A stretch of DNA of 64,000 nt from an uncultured Collinsella sp. (GCA_959023295.1 CAUFBM010000004.1:66012-130011); one strand, 5' to 3'. Positions 49,084 through 58,393 are shown, counted from the stretch's first letter. A program made the numbers and translations. Notes: generated by a model not told the origin, from the letters alone.

Positions 49084-50601
49084 ATGGGAACTTATCATAG
49101 TACACGAGGACGCACTTTATCGTGCTCAAGTAAGGTGGCAATCCGCGCCGGCATCGCTCCCGACGGGGGTTTGTTTGTCTCGGACGAGCTCGGCACCCAG
49201 CAGGTCGATATCAGCTCGCTTGCAGATAAATCGTACTTTGAAATCGCTCAAGATGTGTTGGGAATGTTACTGAATGATTACACGGCCGAAGAAATTTCGG
49301 CGTGTGTCGACGAGGCATACCGAGGCACGTTCGCGAGTGAAGAGGTCACGCCGCTCGTCAAACTCGACGTAGCGCCGGACCCCGACGCTCCTCAAACCTA
49401 TGTGATGGAGCTCTTTGGCGGCCCCACGAGCGCCTTTAAGGACGTCGCCCTGCAGATGCTCCCCCGCCTGATGGCCCGCACCTCCGCCAAAGACGGCGGC
49501 GCCGAGCGTATCATGATCGTCACCGCCACGTCGGGCGACACGGGCAAGGCGGCACTCGCCGGCTTTGCCGACGCCCCGGGCACGGGCATCACCGTCTTTT
49601 ATCCCGAGGGCAAAGTCAGCCGCGTGCAGAATCTGCAGATGTCCACACAGGAGGGCGACAACGTCGCCGTCTGCGGCATCCGCGGCAACTTCGACGATGC
49701 CCAGAGTGCCGTCAAGCACATCTTTGCCGATAAGGAGCTTGCCGAGCGTCTGGAGGCCGCTGGCACGGTGCTTTCGAGCGCCAACTCCATCAACGTCGGC
49801 CGCCTGGTGCCGCAGGTCGTCTACTACTTTGCCGCCTATGCGCAGCTGTTGCGCGCCGGCGCCATCGAGGCCGGCGACGCCGTGGAGTTCTGCGTACCGA
49901 CCGGCAACTTTGGCGATATCCTGGCCGGCTACTATGCCAAGCGCATGGGTCTGCCCGTCGCCAAGCTCATCGTCGCGAGCGACAAGAACAACGTGCTGGC
50001 CGACTTCCTGACCACCGGCGTCTACGACCGCAACCGTCCGTTCTTTACGACCATCTCGCCGTCGATGGACATCCTTATTAGCTCCAACCTAGAGCGCATG
50101 CTCTACTTCCTGTCCGATGGCGACTGCGAACTCGTTGCCGGCCTTATGGAGCAGCTGGCACAGACGGGTCGCTACGAGGTGCCTGCCGAGTTGCTGGCCA
50201 AGATCCAGAGCGTGTTTGGCTGCGGTTGGGCCAGCGAGGATGAGGTCCGCGCTGCCATCAAGAGTTGCTGGGATGCGAACGGCTACGTGATCGACCCGCA
50301 CACCGCTTGCGGTTATCACGTCTTTGAGCGGGTCGCCCCCGCCGAGGGCGCCAAGGCCCGCGTGCTGCTTTCGACCGCAAGCCCCTACAAGTTCCCGCGC
50401 GCCTGCTGCGACGCCCTGGGCCTCGACGTTCCCGAGGATGATTTTGAGGCCATGCGTGTACTCGAGCAGGCCACCAACACGGTCGCCCCGACCCAGCTCG
50501 CCGAGCTCGAGTCCAAGCCCGTCCGCTTCAAAGACGTCTGCGACGTCGATGAGATGGCAAGCTACGTCGAGTCCGCAGCAAAAAAGATGGCTACCAACTA
50601 A
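49084..50601 (+). CDS. thrC: Threonine synthase
   Basis: 505 aa from ATG 49084, preceded by GAGGAGCAGTGTTAT; the in-frame ATG at 49039 lacks a ribosome site. PLP enzyme converting O-phosphohomoserine to threonine. GGPTSAFKDVALQMLPRLMA carries the PLP lysine, TATSGDTGKAALAGFADAPG the phosphate loop, VPTGNFGDILAGYYAKRMG the SGNFG-like site. The length fits the long class with extra N-terminal residues (GTYHSTRGRTLSCSSKVAI). First of two plus-strand threonine genes. Confidence 0.95.
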   Translation: MGTYHSTRGRTLSCSSKVAIRAGIAPDGGLFVSDELGTQQVDISSLADKSYFEIAQDVLGMLLNDYTAEEISACVDEAYRGTFASEEVTPLVKLDVAPDPDAPQTYVMELFGGPTSAFKDVALQMLPRLMARTSAKDGGAERIMIVTATSGDTGKAALAGFADAPGTGITVFYPEGKVSRVQNLQMSTQEGDNVAVCGIRGNFDDAQSAVKHIFADKELAERLEAAGTVLSSANSINVGRLVPQVVYYFAAYAQLLRAGAIEAGDAVEFCVPTGNFGDILAGYYAKRMGLPVAKLIVASDKNNVLADFLTTGVYDRNRPFFTTISPSMDILISSNLERMLYFLSDGDCELVAGLMEQLAQTGRYEVPAELLAKIQSVFGCGWASEDEVRAAIKSCWDANGYVIDPHTACGYHVFERVAPAEGAKARVLLSTASPYKFPRACCDALGLDVPEDDFEAMRVLEQATNTVAPTQLAELESKPVRFKDVCDVDEMASYVESAAKKMATN

Positions 50602-50611
50602 AACCCTTTAT

Positions 50612-50647
50612 AAGGCGCCGGCGAAAGCCGGCGCACCTTCTTTTTAT
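50612..50647 (+). terminator. Terminator of thrC
   Basis: GCGCCGGC and GCCGGCGC pair around a GAAA tetraloop, followed by ACCTTCTTTTTATTT. Confidence 0.85.
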
Positions 50648-50677
50648 TTAGCTTTCGGGATGATGACGAGCATGCGA

Positions 50678-50789
50678 GCGGGTCTGGCCGTTTAGTTCGT
50701 CGCGAGTTCCGCACGAGCCGGAAAGCACTTAATGTGCTTTCCGAGCGAGCCAGGACTGCCCGAGCAGCGAACTAAACGGCCAGACCCGC
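50678..50789. repeat. Long hairpin between thrC and thrB, loosely related to the TCCGCA/GAGGAC family
   Basis: Perfect 22-bp outer stem (50678-50699; 50768-50789). Inside, the left strand has GAGTTCCGCACGAG and the right CAGGACTGCC, and the apex is CGGAAAGCAC/GTGCTTTCCG. The TTCCGCA and AGGAC parts match the other family members but the small helix beside them does not. It ends just before the thrB ribosome site AGGAGG. Confidence 0.7.
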
Positions 50790-50803
50790 CCAGGAGGACC
50801 CAC

Positions 50804-51685
50804 ATGATCAAAATCACCGTCCCAGCAACCAGCGCCAACCTAGGCATCGGCTACGATACCCTCGGCATGGCCGTCAGCCTCTACTCGCACTTCACCTTCG
50901 AGCGCGCCGACAAGCTCACCATCACGGGCTGCCCCGAAGAGTTCCAAAACGAGAACAACCTGGTCTACGTGAGCTTTGTGGATGCGCTGGCCGCATGGGG
51001 CGAGCCGGCTTTTCCCGTTGCCATCAACATTCAGACCGACGTGCCCGTCGCTCGCGGCCTGGGTTCCAGCTCCACCTGCGTCGTCGCCGGCATCATGGCG
51101 GCCGCCGCGCTAACAGGTCACACCGTCGACCGTGCCGAGCTCGTCCGCATTGCCACCGAGGTCGAGGGCCATCCCGATAACGTCGCCCCCGCTATCCTGG
51201 GCGGTGCCGTCTGCTCCTTTACGCCGACCGATTCTCTCCCCCAGTGCCTGCGCTACGAGGTGAGCGATCGCCTGCGTTTTATTACCGTGATTCCGCCCTA
51301 CGAGGTACATACGAGCGAGGCGCGCAAGGTCGTGCCGCAGGAGGTTCCACTCTCCACCGCCGTATGGCAAATGGGCCGTATCGCCGGTATGACGCGCGGT
51401 CTTGAGTCCGGCAACCTCGACCTGATTGCCGCCGCCAATGACGACCGCATCCAGGAACCCTATCGTCGCCGCCTGATTCCCGACTACAACGCCGTGCGCG
51501 ACACCTGCCTTAACGGCGGCGCCAAGACCATCTGGATCAGCGGATCGGGCTCGACCCTTATGGCTGTGACCGACGACACCATCGTGGCAAAGTTCCTGCA
51601 GGTCAAGCTGCGCGAGCAGTTCCCCAAGTGTGACACGCATATTCTAACGTGCGACACCGAGGGCGCTCAAATCGAGTACCTGTAG
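50804..51685 (+). CDS. thrB: Homoserine kinase
   Basis: 293 aa from ATG 50804 (CAGGAGGACCCAC upstream). GHMP kinase making O-phosphohomoserine for ThrC. ITVPATSANLGIGYDTLGMA is the N-terminal motif, VPVARGLGSSSTCVVAGIMA the ATP-binding GLGSS loop, and WISGSGSTLMAVTDD the third GHMP motif. The stop codon lies inside the outer stem of the next hairpin element (51681-51863). It follows thrC by 202 bases with a terminator and hairpin between. Confidence 0.95.
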   Translation: MIKITVPATSANLGIGYDTLGMAVSLYSHFTFERADKLTITGCPEEFQNENNLVYVSFVDALAAWGEPAFPVAINIQTDVPVARGLGSSSTCVVAGIMAAAALTGHTVDRAELVRIATEVEGHPDNVAPAILGGAVCSFTPTDSLPQCLRYEVSDRLRFITVIPPYEVHTSEARKVVPQEVPLSTAVWQMGRIAGMTRGLESGNLDLIAAANDDRIQEPYRRRLIPDYNAVRDTCLNGGAKTIWISGSGSTLMAVTDDTIVAKFLQVKLREQFPKCDTHILTCDTEGAQIEYL

Positions 51686-51863
51686 ACATCCTCCCCATAT
51701 ACCTGTCCGGGACGGTCGGGATGTTCCCTCAAAATCGTCCTCGCGCATGAAGGCCCCTTGTCCTGCTCCTACGGAGCGACGGACAAGGGGCCTTCGCGCT
51801 GCGGAATGATTTTGAGGGAACATCCCGACCGTCCCTGCGCTTACCTTGCTGAGGATGTCTACA
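51681..51863. repeat. Long nested hairpin with TCCGCA/GAGGAC internal loop, copy B (inverted)
   Basis: Outermost TGTAGACATCCTC (51681-51693) with GAGGATGTCTACA (51851-51863); stem 1 51709-51736 with 51808-51835, 28 pairs without mismatch; then GTCCTC (51737-51742) facing TGCGGAAT (51800-51807); GCGC/GCGC; an AT bulge (51747-51748); stem 3 51749-51763 with 51781-51795; apex GCTCC/GGAGC. It is the reverse complement arrangement of copies A and C. It overlaps the thrB stop and lies between convergent genes. Confidence 0.88.
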
Positions 51864-51925
51864 GGGACCCACGCTTTGAAGGGGCGCCGGGCTGATAGTC
51901 TGCCTCTTATTGATAGGGGCGCTTA

Positions 51926-52516
51926 TTAGAGGCAGGCCTCGGCGATGCGCTTTTTGAGTTCGTCGATGCCGGTGCCGGTCTGGGAGCTCGTAATGATTAC
52001 GTTCTCGGCCGGGACGTTGAGTTGCTTTTTGATGGCTGCTGCCTGGCGGGCCTGCTGGGTGCGGCTGAGCTTGTCTGCCTTGGTGAGGCAGACGATAAAG
52101 TTGAACTCGTTGCCCTGCAGGTAGTCGATCATGTCATGATCGAGTTTGCTCGGGTCGTGACGAATGTCAACCAGCGAAACGACCAGGTTAAAGCTGCGCT
52201 CGGAGTCAAAGAAGTCGCCGATGAGCTCGGCCCAGCGGTCGCGCTCGGCCTTGGAACGACGGGCGAAACCGTAACCCGGCAGGTCCACAAAGTGCACGTC
52301 GTCGGCCTCAAAGAAGTTGATGTTGCTCGTCTTGCCCGGTGTGCTCGAAACCTTGACGAGGTTCTTGCGGCCAAAAAGCTTGTTCATGATCGACGACTTG
52401 CCCACGTTGGAGCGACCGACGAAGCTCACCTCGGGGCAGGTGGACTCGGGAATCTGCGAAACCTTGCCATAGCTGGCAACGAACTTGGCAAGCTGGTAGT
52501 TAATGGAATCGGCCAT
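51926..52516 (-). CDS. engB: Ribosome-biogenesis GTPase YihA/YsxC (EngB)
   Basis: 196 aa from ATG 52516 (AAGGAGTGTCC upstream). G1 GRSNVGKSSIMNKLFG, G2 region VSSTPGKTSNINFFE, G3 VDLPGYGFARR, G4 LTKADKLSR, G5 ITSSQTGTGIDEL: all intact. Essential in many bacteria for 50S subunit assembly. Downstream of the nucleosidase gene by 38 bases on the same strand, so probably one operon. Confidence 0.95.
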   Translation of the reverse strand: MADSINYQLAKFVASYGKVSQIPESTCPEVSFVGRSNVGKSSIMNKLFGRKNLVKVSSTPGKTSNINFFEADDVHFVDLPGYGFARRSKAERDRWAELIGDFFDSERSFNLVVSLVDIRHDPSKLDHDMIDYLQGNEFNFIVCLTKADKLSRTQQARQAAAIKKQLNVPAENVIITSSQTGTGIDELKKRIAEACL

Positions 52517-52554
52517 GGACACTCCTTGGTCGTAGGTTCTTACAAAAGAGCGCG

Positions 52555-53295
52555 CTAGTAGATAGCAGCGATACGGCGAACGATATCGAGCGTAATGCCA
52601 CTCGCGGTACGGGCATACTCGAACAGGTCGAACTCGCGATCGCAAATCGCATCGTATGCCTCGTCACAATTATCGCTGATAGCGCGCAGCACCAGGCAAT
52701 CGACACCATTTTTGGTTGCGACATGGGCAATTGCCGCGCCCTCCATGCCGACACAATCTGCATGCGTCGCCTCGATGGCGTCGTTGCGCATGGCGGCACC
52801 CGTCACAAAGCGGTTACCCGTGGCAATCGTGCCGACCAGGAACTGCTTGGTGTCCTCGTTCGAAGCGGCTGCATTTGTCGAAGCATCGACAAACCCACGC
52901 TCAGCAAGCACATCGGCAGCAATATCGACCAGCGCAGGCGTCGAGCCAAACTCCTCGAGCCCCGGTGCAGACTCGGCGATAAGCGCGGTATCGGTATCCA
53001 GATAACGCAGGCGTTTGCCGATGACCACGTCGTCGATATGGAGCTTGGGGTTCAAACCGCCCGCGATACCCGAAAGCACAACTGCCTGCGGAGCATACTT
53101 GCTAATGAGGTGCTGTGTTGCGGCAGCGGCATTCACCGTGCCCATGCCCGCCGTTGTGGCGACAAGCGTCAGGCCGTCGAACTCACCGCTCACAACGGTC
53201 AGGCCTGCCTCCTGTGCCTCGCAAACGTTACTCAACTCTTCCTTAATCTGCATGATCTCTTTTTCGAGTGCACCGATAATCGCGATGGTAGCCAT
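52555..53295 (-). CDS. mtnN: 5'-methylthioadenosine/S-adenosylhomocysteine nucleosidase
   Basis: 246 aa from ATG 53295 (GGGGAATGGC upstream). Cleaves adenine from methylthioadenosine and S-adenosylhomocysteine, recycling methionine and removing methylation by-products. IAIIGALEKEIMQIKEEL with the catalytic Glu near residue 12, VVLSGIAGGLNPKLHIDDVV, ADCVGMEGAAIAHVATKNGV (Met-Glu ribose site) and VLRAISDNCDEAYD (catalytic Asp). The C-terminus is slightly longer than E. coli MtnN. Confidence 0.93.
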   Translation of the reverse strand: MATIAIIGALEKEIMQIKEELSNVCEAQEAGLTVVSGEFDGLTLVATTAGMGTVNAAAATQHLISKYAPQAVVLSGIAGGLNPKLHIDDVVIGKRLRYLDTDTALIAESAPGLEEFGSTPALVDIAADVLAERGFVDASTNAAASNEDTKQFLVGTIATGNRFVTGAAMRNDAIEATHADCVGMEGAAIAHVATKNGVDCLVLRAISDNCDEAYDAICDREFDLFEYARTASGITLDIVRRIAAIY

Positions 53296-53373
53296 GCCAT
53301 TCCCCAAACCTATACGAAATTCTCAACCACGGTATGGTACCAGCATTTTGTTTGACCTCGTCAAACGAACACG

Positions 53374-54492
53374 TTAGGCCAGCGCAGCTCGGGTATCAAA
53401 GAATGTCTTAGCAATCGCAGCCACCAGCTCACTCGAGCGATCGCTCCATGGCATCGATGTCATGATGCTCATAATGTAGGTGTCACCGTCGACATCGATG
53501 AGACCAGCATCGCATGTCGAATAGCAACCATCCTCGCTTATCCAGCCTGCCTTGTTGCGCACCAAGGCTTGGTCGTCCGCAATGCCATCGCGAATAAACG
53601 ATCGGGTCGTAGAGGTCAGAAGGCCCGACAGCCATTGCGATGTCTCGGTGTCACAGCTCAAATACTCGCTCATCTCGCGCCACAACTTGGCCGAGGTGCG
53701 CGGGCAATAGGTGGGAAAATCACTCATCGGATCGAGTGCGGTATCGTAATCGATGCCAAGACTGGCAATCCAATCTTCGTAACCGACACTGTCAAACGCC
53801 GCGCGTAACGCAATAAACGAATCGTTGTCCGAATTAACGACCGCGGCATCGATCAGGTCGCGCACCGTCTGCCAACCCATGTTGTAGCCACCATAGGTGC
53901 CAAGGGAATCATCGAGTGAAACCTGACCCGTCTCGACCAGAGATTCGCAGATGTACAACGCATAGAGCGCCTTGTAGCTACTCGCGCCGTAAACCTCGAC
54001 ATCGGGGTTATACGTCACGCCCTTGCCGCTTGACAGGTCGTAGAACACCACGCCCGTATCGCCCAATTCCTGGGCCTGATCAAGGGCATCTTGGAGCGCG
54101 GCGAGGCTCTCATCCTCCAGGGCGGGGATCTGGTCATCAACCAGTGAGAAGGTCTGCACGGTATCGCCTGAGGGAATATCGTTAAAGTCCGCCTTCGAAA
54201 GCCTCGTCTTGAGGCTCGCTGTCGACAGGGTTTGGCTTGCGGTGGCTTTAGATTCAGAGACCTTTTTGTTTTGCGTCTGTACCGTTGACGCATCTGAGTG
54301 TGCCATTCGCTCCGACGCGTAGGTTTTGGCGGTAATTCCGAGGATAATAACCGCCAACGTCAGCATCCCAACGGCGGCAATCTTCGTCACGCGGATGCGA
54401 GCGTCAGCAAGGCCACGCGAAGACGTGCCCTTCGTCTCATATCTGCTGCTATGCTGCGGCACATACTCGTCCCGCGATGCATTGTTTCGCAC
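53374..54492 (-). CDS. Membrane-anchored beta-lactamase-fold serine hydrolase
   Basis: 372 aa from GTG 54492 (CAGGAGACCAC upstream). Short cytosolic N-terminus, one span (VTKIAAVGMLTLAVIILGIT, residues ~35-55), a Ser/Thr-rich linker, then the catalytic domain from ~115. Class A-like motifs are present: SxxK in YGASSYKALYAL, SDN in VVNSDNDSFIAL, and a KTG-like KAG in VRNKAGWISEDG. The usual Glu166-loop is not obvious, so beta-lactam hydrolysis is doubtful; a cell-wall peptidase or esterase role is as likely. Outside-facing. Confidence 0.82.
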   Translation of the reverse strand: MRNNASRDEYVPQHSSRYETKGTSSRGLADARIRVTKIAAVGMLTLAVIILGITAKTYASERMAHSDASTVQTQNKKVSESKATASQTLSTASLKTRLSKADFNDIPSGDTVQTFSLVDDQIPALEDESLAALQDALDQAQELGDTGVVFYDLSSGKGVTYNPDVEVYGASSYKALYALYICESLVETGQVSLDDSLGTYGGYNMGWQTVRDLIDAAVVNSDNDSFIALRAAFDSVGYEDWIASLGIDYDTALDPMSDFPTYCPRTSAKLWREMSEYLSCDTETSQWLSGLLTSTTRSFIRDGIADDQALVRNKAGWISEDGCYSTCDAGLIDVDGDTYIMSIMTSMPWSDRSSELVAAIAKTFFDTRAALA

Positions 54493-54650
54493 GTGGTCTC
54501 CTGACTGCTACCGTTTATATACGAGCAGCATAATACCGAGCAGGCATTTCTTTCCAAAGATATTCAGCGGCGTTTAAGGTGTCTTTAAAGAAACCACAAG
54601 CGTATTTATCCAAATGGCACGATTCTGTTGCACATCTCCGCCCAAAACGC

Positions 54651-54717
54651 AGTTGCGGTGGAATAGTTCCTATTTGGGCGGCATAAGCCGAAAAACAAGA
54701 ACTATTCCACCGCAACT
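54651..54717. repeat. TTGCGGTG palindrome family, copy 3
   Basis: Perfect 19-bp arms (54651-54669; 54699-54717) beginning AGTTGCGGTGGAATAGTTC, almost the same arms as copy 1 but with a different loop. Lies in the 316-base gap 54493-54808; the rest of the gap shows no gene. Confidence 0.85.
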
Positions 54718-54808
54718 TGACGGGGCTCTTTGGCAATCAACTTGGCGCCCAGGGGCACTCATTTAAGTCTGTCCCCAATGAGTGCCTTTGGGGAGCGAAT
54801 ATGGCTCG

Positions 54809-55627
54809 CTAGCCGATGGCGTTTTTGAGTTCCGCGCGGCGCTTTTTCATGCCCGTCATGACGGCGTTGCGCAGCTCGGGCATGCGCGCGGTATCCATCT
54901 GGGGCACGCCCTCGAGCTTATAGGGAATGCCCAGTTGCTCGTACTTGACGACACCCATCGTGTGATACGGCAGCATCTCCAAACCCACCACGTTGTGCCA
55001 TGGAGCGATCAGGCGACCGAGTGCCTCGCACTCCTCCACCGTGTCGGTAATGCCCGGCACTACCACGTGACGGATAACGACCTTAATCTTGCGACGCGCC
55101 AGCTCATCGCCAAACGCCAGAATGCGTGCGGGATCGCAGCCAGTCAGCTTTTTATGCTCAGCCGGATCGGCATGTTTGATGTCGAGCAGCACCATGTCGG
55201 TCTCGCTGAGAACGGCATCGAACTTCTCGGGGTGGTTGGGGTCAAACGCATATCCGCAGCTGTCAAGGCAGGTATGCACGCGACCATCTGAATTGTTGTG
55301 CATTGCACGGAACAGACCGGCCAAAAACTCGGGCTGGAGGAGCGGCTCGCCACCCGAAACCGTAATTCCGCCGCTGCGATAGAACTCATGGTTACTCTGG
55401 AACTCATCCATGAGGTGCTCGACGGTCACCATCGTGCCACCGTTAACAGACCAGGTATCGGGATTGTGGCAATACGCGCAGCGCATGGGGCAGCCCTGAA
55501 CAAACACCACAAAGCGGATGCCGGGACCGTCGACCGTACCCATCGTCTCAATCGAATGCACGCGGCCCAGGGCAAACGCAGAGTCCTCGGGACGAGCGTC
55601 CACACCCTCGAGCGTCATCTCAGCCAT
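54809..55627 (-). CDS. pflA: Pyruvate formate-lyase-activating enzyme
   Basis: 272 aa from ATG 55627 (an upstream in-frame ATG at 55648 is possible). Radical SAM enzyme that puts the glycyl radical on pyruvate formate-lyase. FVQGCPMRCAYCHNPDTW holds the Cx3Cx2C cluster motif, GGITVSGGEPLLQPEF the SAM-binding GGE, MVLLDIKHAD and VIRHVVVPGITD the later strands. It is about 7.2 kb from the two pfl genes at 62864-64000 on the same strand, with the sucrose operon between. Confidence 0.95.
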   Translation of the reverse strand: MAEMTLEGVDARPEDSAFALGRVHSIETMGTVDGPGIRFVVFVQGCPMRCAYCHNPDTWSVNGGTMVTVEHLMDEFQSNHEFYRSGGITVSGGEPLLQPEFLAGLFRAMHNNSDGRVHTCLDSCGYAFDPNHPEKFDAVLSETDMVLLDIKHADPAEHKKLTGCDPARILAFGDELARRKIKVVIRHVVVPGITDTVEECEALGRLIAPWHNVVGLEMLPYHTMGVVKYEQLGIPYKLEGVPQMDTARMPELRNAVMTGMKKRRAELKNAIG

Positions 55628-55813
55628 TCCCGCTACCTTGCCTCTCATTGGTTTTAGTTACATAAATGTCAGAGCCATTCTAGCCCATACGCATGATGGC
55701 AAAACGGTTTAGGGGTCAATTAGGTCGTCCTATTTTACTTCACGCAAAAGCGGCGGGAAGGTTGTCACAACCCGCCCGTCGCCGAGGCAATAGAAATCGA
55801 TAGACGCCAGGCC

Positions 55814-56668
55814 TTACGCCTTAAGCGTGAGCACCGCACCGAAGGCGGTCGGGCCGCAATGGCTCGAGATGACACCGCCAACCTGAGTCCAGGTAATATC
55901 CTTAAAGCCCAGGTCATGCGCATAGACCTCCATGTCGTCGCGCAGCTCCTGGGAAAGGCCCACCGAATACGCCAGGCCAATGTGCGAGTAGTCGATCTCG
56001 CCCTTGGCAACCATGTGGTCAATAAAGGCGCGGGCGCACTTGAGCATAGAGCCGCGGAACTTCTTAGTCGCCACGAACTTGCCGCCCGTCACCTCAATGC
56101 AGGGCTTAATCTTGAGCAGATGGGCGCCTAGGAACGCGACGTTGGACAAGCGACCGCCCGCCTTAAGGAAGGCAAGGTCCGTAGGAACAAAGCCCAACAG
56201 CACGCGGTCCATGACGGAGTTCGTAAATGCAAAGATCTCGTCGACGGTGGCATCGGGGTGAGCCTCGATGTATTTGGCGGTCTCGACGACAACGAGCGAC
56301 TGGCCCACCGAGACAAAGCGCGTGTCCATGGAGAACACGTAGTCGCGCCCCTGGGCCGCAATCTTTGAGGACTGATGCGAGCAGGTCGTGGCCTCGGAAT
56401 ACGCGAGATGCAGAATAGTCGCGTCGGGCTGCTCGGCGTGAATGCGGTCGTACACACGGGAGAAATCTGCCGGTGCGCAGCCACTGGTCTTGGGCATCAC
56501 GCCAAACTCGTTGCAGCGCGAATAAATCTCGAGCGGATCGATCGAGCCGTCCTCGACGGTCTCGTCACCAATCGTGACATGCATGGGCACGCGCACGATG
56601 CCGTAGCGTTCGCAGAGCTCTGGCGTCACATCCGAACCAGATTCAACCACGATTACGTACTTGCCCAT
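55814..56668 (-). CDS. DegV family fatty-acid-binding protein
   Basis: 284 aa from ATG 56668 (MGKYVIVVESGSDVTPELCE); upstream in-frame codons to 56779 are not DegV-like. Typical marks: VPMHVTIGDETVEDGSIDPL, MPKTSGCAPADFSRVYDR (Thr-Ser of the lipid carboxylate site), FSMDTRFVSVGQSLVVVETA and VGGVISSHCGPTAFGAV. FakB-type DegV proteins present exogenous fatty acids to the FakA kinase; no fakA gene lies in the window. Confidence 0.9.
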   Translation of the reverse strand: MGKYVIVVESGSDVTPELCERYGIVRVPMHVTIGDETVEDGSIDPLEIYSRCNEFGVMPKTSGCAPADFSRVYDRIHAEQPDATILHLAYSEATTCSHQSSKIAAQGRDYVFSMDTRFVSVGQSLVVVETAKYIEAHPDATVDEIFAFTNSVMDRVLLGFVPTDLAFLKAGGRLSNVAFLGAHLLKIKPCIEVTGGKFVATKKFRGSMLKCARAFIDHMVAKGEIDYSHIGLAYSVGLSQELRDDMEVYAHDLGFKDITWTQVGGVISSHCGPTAFGAVLTLKA

Positions 56669-56734
56669 TCTTATCACGACCCATCTCGACATTGGTTTTT
56701 CAATACATGGCACGCGCCGCCGCACTGTTGCACA

Positions 56735-56793
56735 ACGGCGTCCAAGCGCCAAAGAGACGCCGTCCCTTGCACATAACAAAGGACAGCGTCTCC
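56735..56793 (-). terminator. Hairpin pair at the end of the sucrose operon
   Basis: GAGACGC..GTCC (56754-56766) and GGACAGCGTCTC (56782-56793) pair, overlapping an alternative hairpin ACGGCGTC/GACGCCGT (56735-56763). On the minus strand the first is followed by TTTGG. The two cannot form together. Confidence 0.5.
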
Positions 56794-56944
56794 CTGGAAA
56801 ACTCCGTGCTTGGCTGAGATTTTACACGGTTTATAAATGAGTGTTACTTATCCCGCAAACGGTAGCTATGCGCGATAAACGGTAGTTCGCTGCGGCAACT
56901 GCAACACATTCCGCCCAGCAAGTCCAATCGTGCCTCACGCATGG

Positions 56945-58393
56945 TTAATGCGCGAGGCGGTAGAAATCCATCGACGCCGCACTCTCGGCATGCAACCCCA
57001 TCGCCGGAACCGCCGGCGAATAGGTACGGCTCGTAAGTGCCGCCTCGCCGCCATTTGCAAAAATCTCGACCATCGTAGTGTCCGAAAGCACGCGCAGGTC
57101 GCGAAGCTCGCTGAGCTCGATCGACCTCTGGTCGCGCCCATAGCCTTCGTCACCCATGTCGAGGGTAAGCATCCCGTCTGCATAGCGCACAAAGACACCC
57201 TTGCGGATTTCGAGCTCGACCATCTTGGCGCCCTCACAGGAAACCACAACATCAAACAGGCGGCCCGGCTCCTCAACGGTTTCACCGCCTGTCGCGCGAA
57301 CGCAGTCGCCGCGCATCCTCTCAATCTCGTGCGCCGGCTGCTGGCAGAGCTTACCATCGCGCATGCTCAGCTCTCGCGGCACCGTCAACGCGCACTGCCA
57401 CCCGCGCGCCACCGTCGGGTTTTCTGCCGTCGCGTCGGGGCAACCCGACCATCCGATCATCAAACGCCGGCCTGCAGCATCCTCAAAGGACTGCGGAGCA
57501 TAGAAATCAAAACCGGCATCGACCATCGGGGGCATGCCCTGCCCGACGATTTTAAAGCTCGGCGCCTCCCAATCGGCCTCGATGGAGAACCACACGCACT
57601 GATGCGGATTGCGGTAACGCCATCCATCGGCAGGCACACCCTGCGGACAGCAAACGAGAATAAGCTCACCATCGAGCTCGAACAGATCGGGGCACTCCCA
57701 CATAAAGCCAAACTTCTCGCCCAGCTCAATACGCGTCGCATAGTTCCAGTCCTCTAGATCGCGCGAGGTATAGACAAGCACGCAGCCGCGATCGTCTTTC
57801 GTACGAGCGCCCAGAACCATGTAGTAGATACCGTCGTGCTCAAGGATCTTGGGGTCGCGCACGTGCGTACCGATATCGTCGGGGTAATCGACCGGTCCAA
57901 CAGCTATGCACTTCTCGCCCAATTCGTCGGGATTCTCGGCAACCATATGAATCTGGTTTTGCTCACGACCCGTCAACACGTAGTCGTAATCATCGCGGTC
58001 AAAATGCTTGACGTTGCCGGTATAGAAGTAGTGAATCTTGCCATCGCGTACAAAGGCAGAACCAGAATACGCTCCGTTCGAATCCAAATCGGAATCGGGG
58101 AACAGCACGGAGCCATGATTCTCGTACGTCACAAAATCCTTTGTCGTCAGATGGTTCCAAAGCACTGGACCGCCATGCGCAGCATCGAACGGATCGTATT
58201 GATGATAGATGTGATACGTATCACCAATCTGAACCAAACCGTTGGGGTCGTTGAGCCAGCCAAGCTCAGGCTCCACATGGAACAGGAGCCTATCGGGGTC
58301 GGACGCGATGCGACCAGCCGTCTCATCCTGTCCGGCACGCCACTGCTCATAGTCCGCGCGTGTCACCTTATTTTTTTGATTAAACATCGCCAT
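56945..58393 (-). CDS. scrB: Sucrose-6-phosphate hydrolase (GH32)
   Basis: 482 aa. Five-blade propeller plus C-terminal beta-sandwich. WLNDPNGLVQIGDTYHIYHQ supplies the nucleophile Asp, VRDPKILEHDG the transition-state Asp, FMWECPDLFELDGE the acid/base Glu. It splits PTS-imported sucrose 6-phosphate into glucose 6-phosphate and fructose. Last gene of the operon with the PTS and another GH32. Two start codons (58393, 58387) are possible. Confidence 0.93.
   Translation of the reverse strand: MAMFNQKNKVTRADYEQWRAGQDETAGRIASDPDRLLFHVEPELGWLNDPNGLVQIGDTYHIYHQYDPFDAAHGGPVLWNHLTTKDFVTYENHGSVLFPDSDLDSNGAYSGSAFVRDGKIHYFYTGNVKHFDRDDYDYVLTGREQNQIHMVAENPDELGEKCIAVGPVDYPDDIGTHVRDPKILEHDGIYYMVLGARTKDDRGCVLVYTSRDLEDWNYATRIELGEKFGFMWECPDLFELDGELILVCCPQGVPADGWRYRNPHQCVWFSIEADWEAPSFKIVGQGMPPMVDAGFDFYAPQSFEDAAGRRLMIGWSGCPDATAENPTVARGWQCALTVPRELSMRDGKLCQQPAHEIERMRGDCVRATGGETVEEPGRLFDVVVSCEGAKMVELEIRKGVFVRYADGMLTLDMGDEGYGRDQRSIELSELRDLRVLSDTTMVEIFANGGEAALTSRTYSPAVPAMGLHAESAASMDFYRLAH

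Noticed and set aside
54809..55627. pflA as part of one operon with the pfl genes at 62.9-64 kb
   Set aside because: A complete sucrose operon, its regulator, a DegV gene and several terminators lie between.
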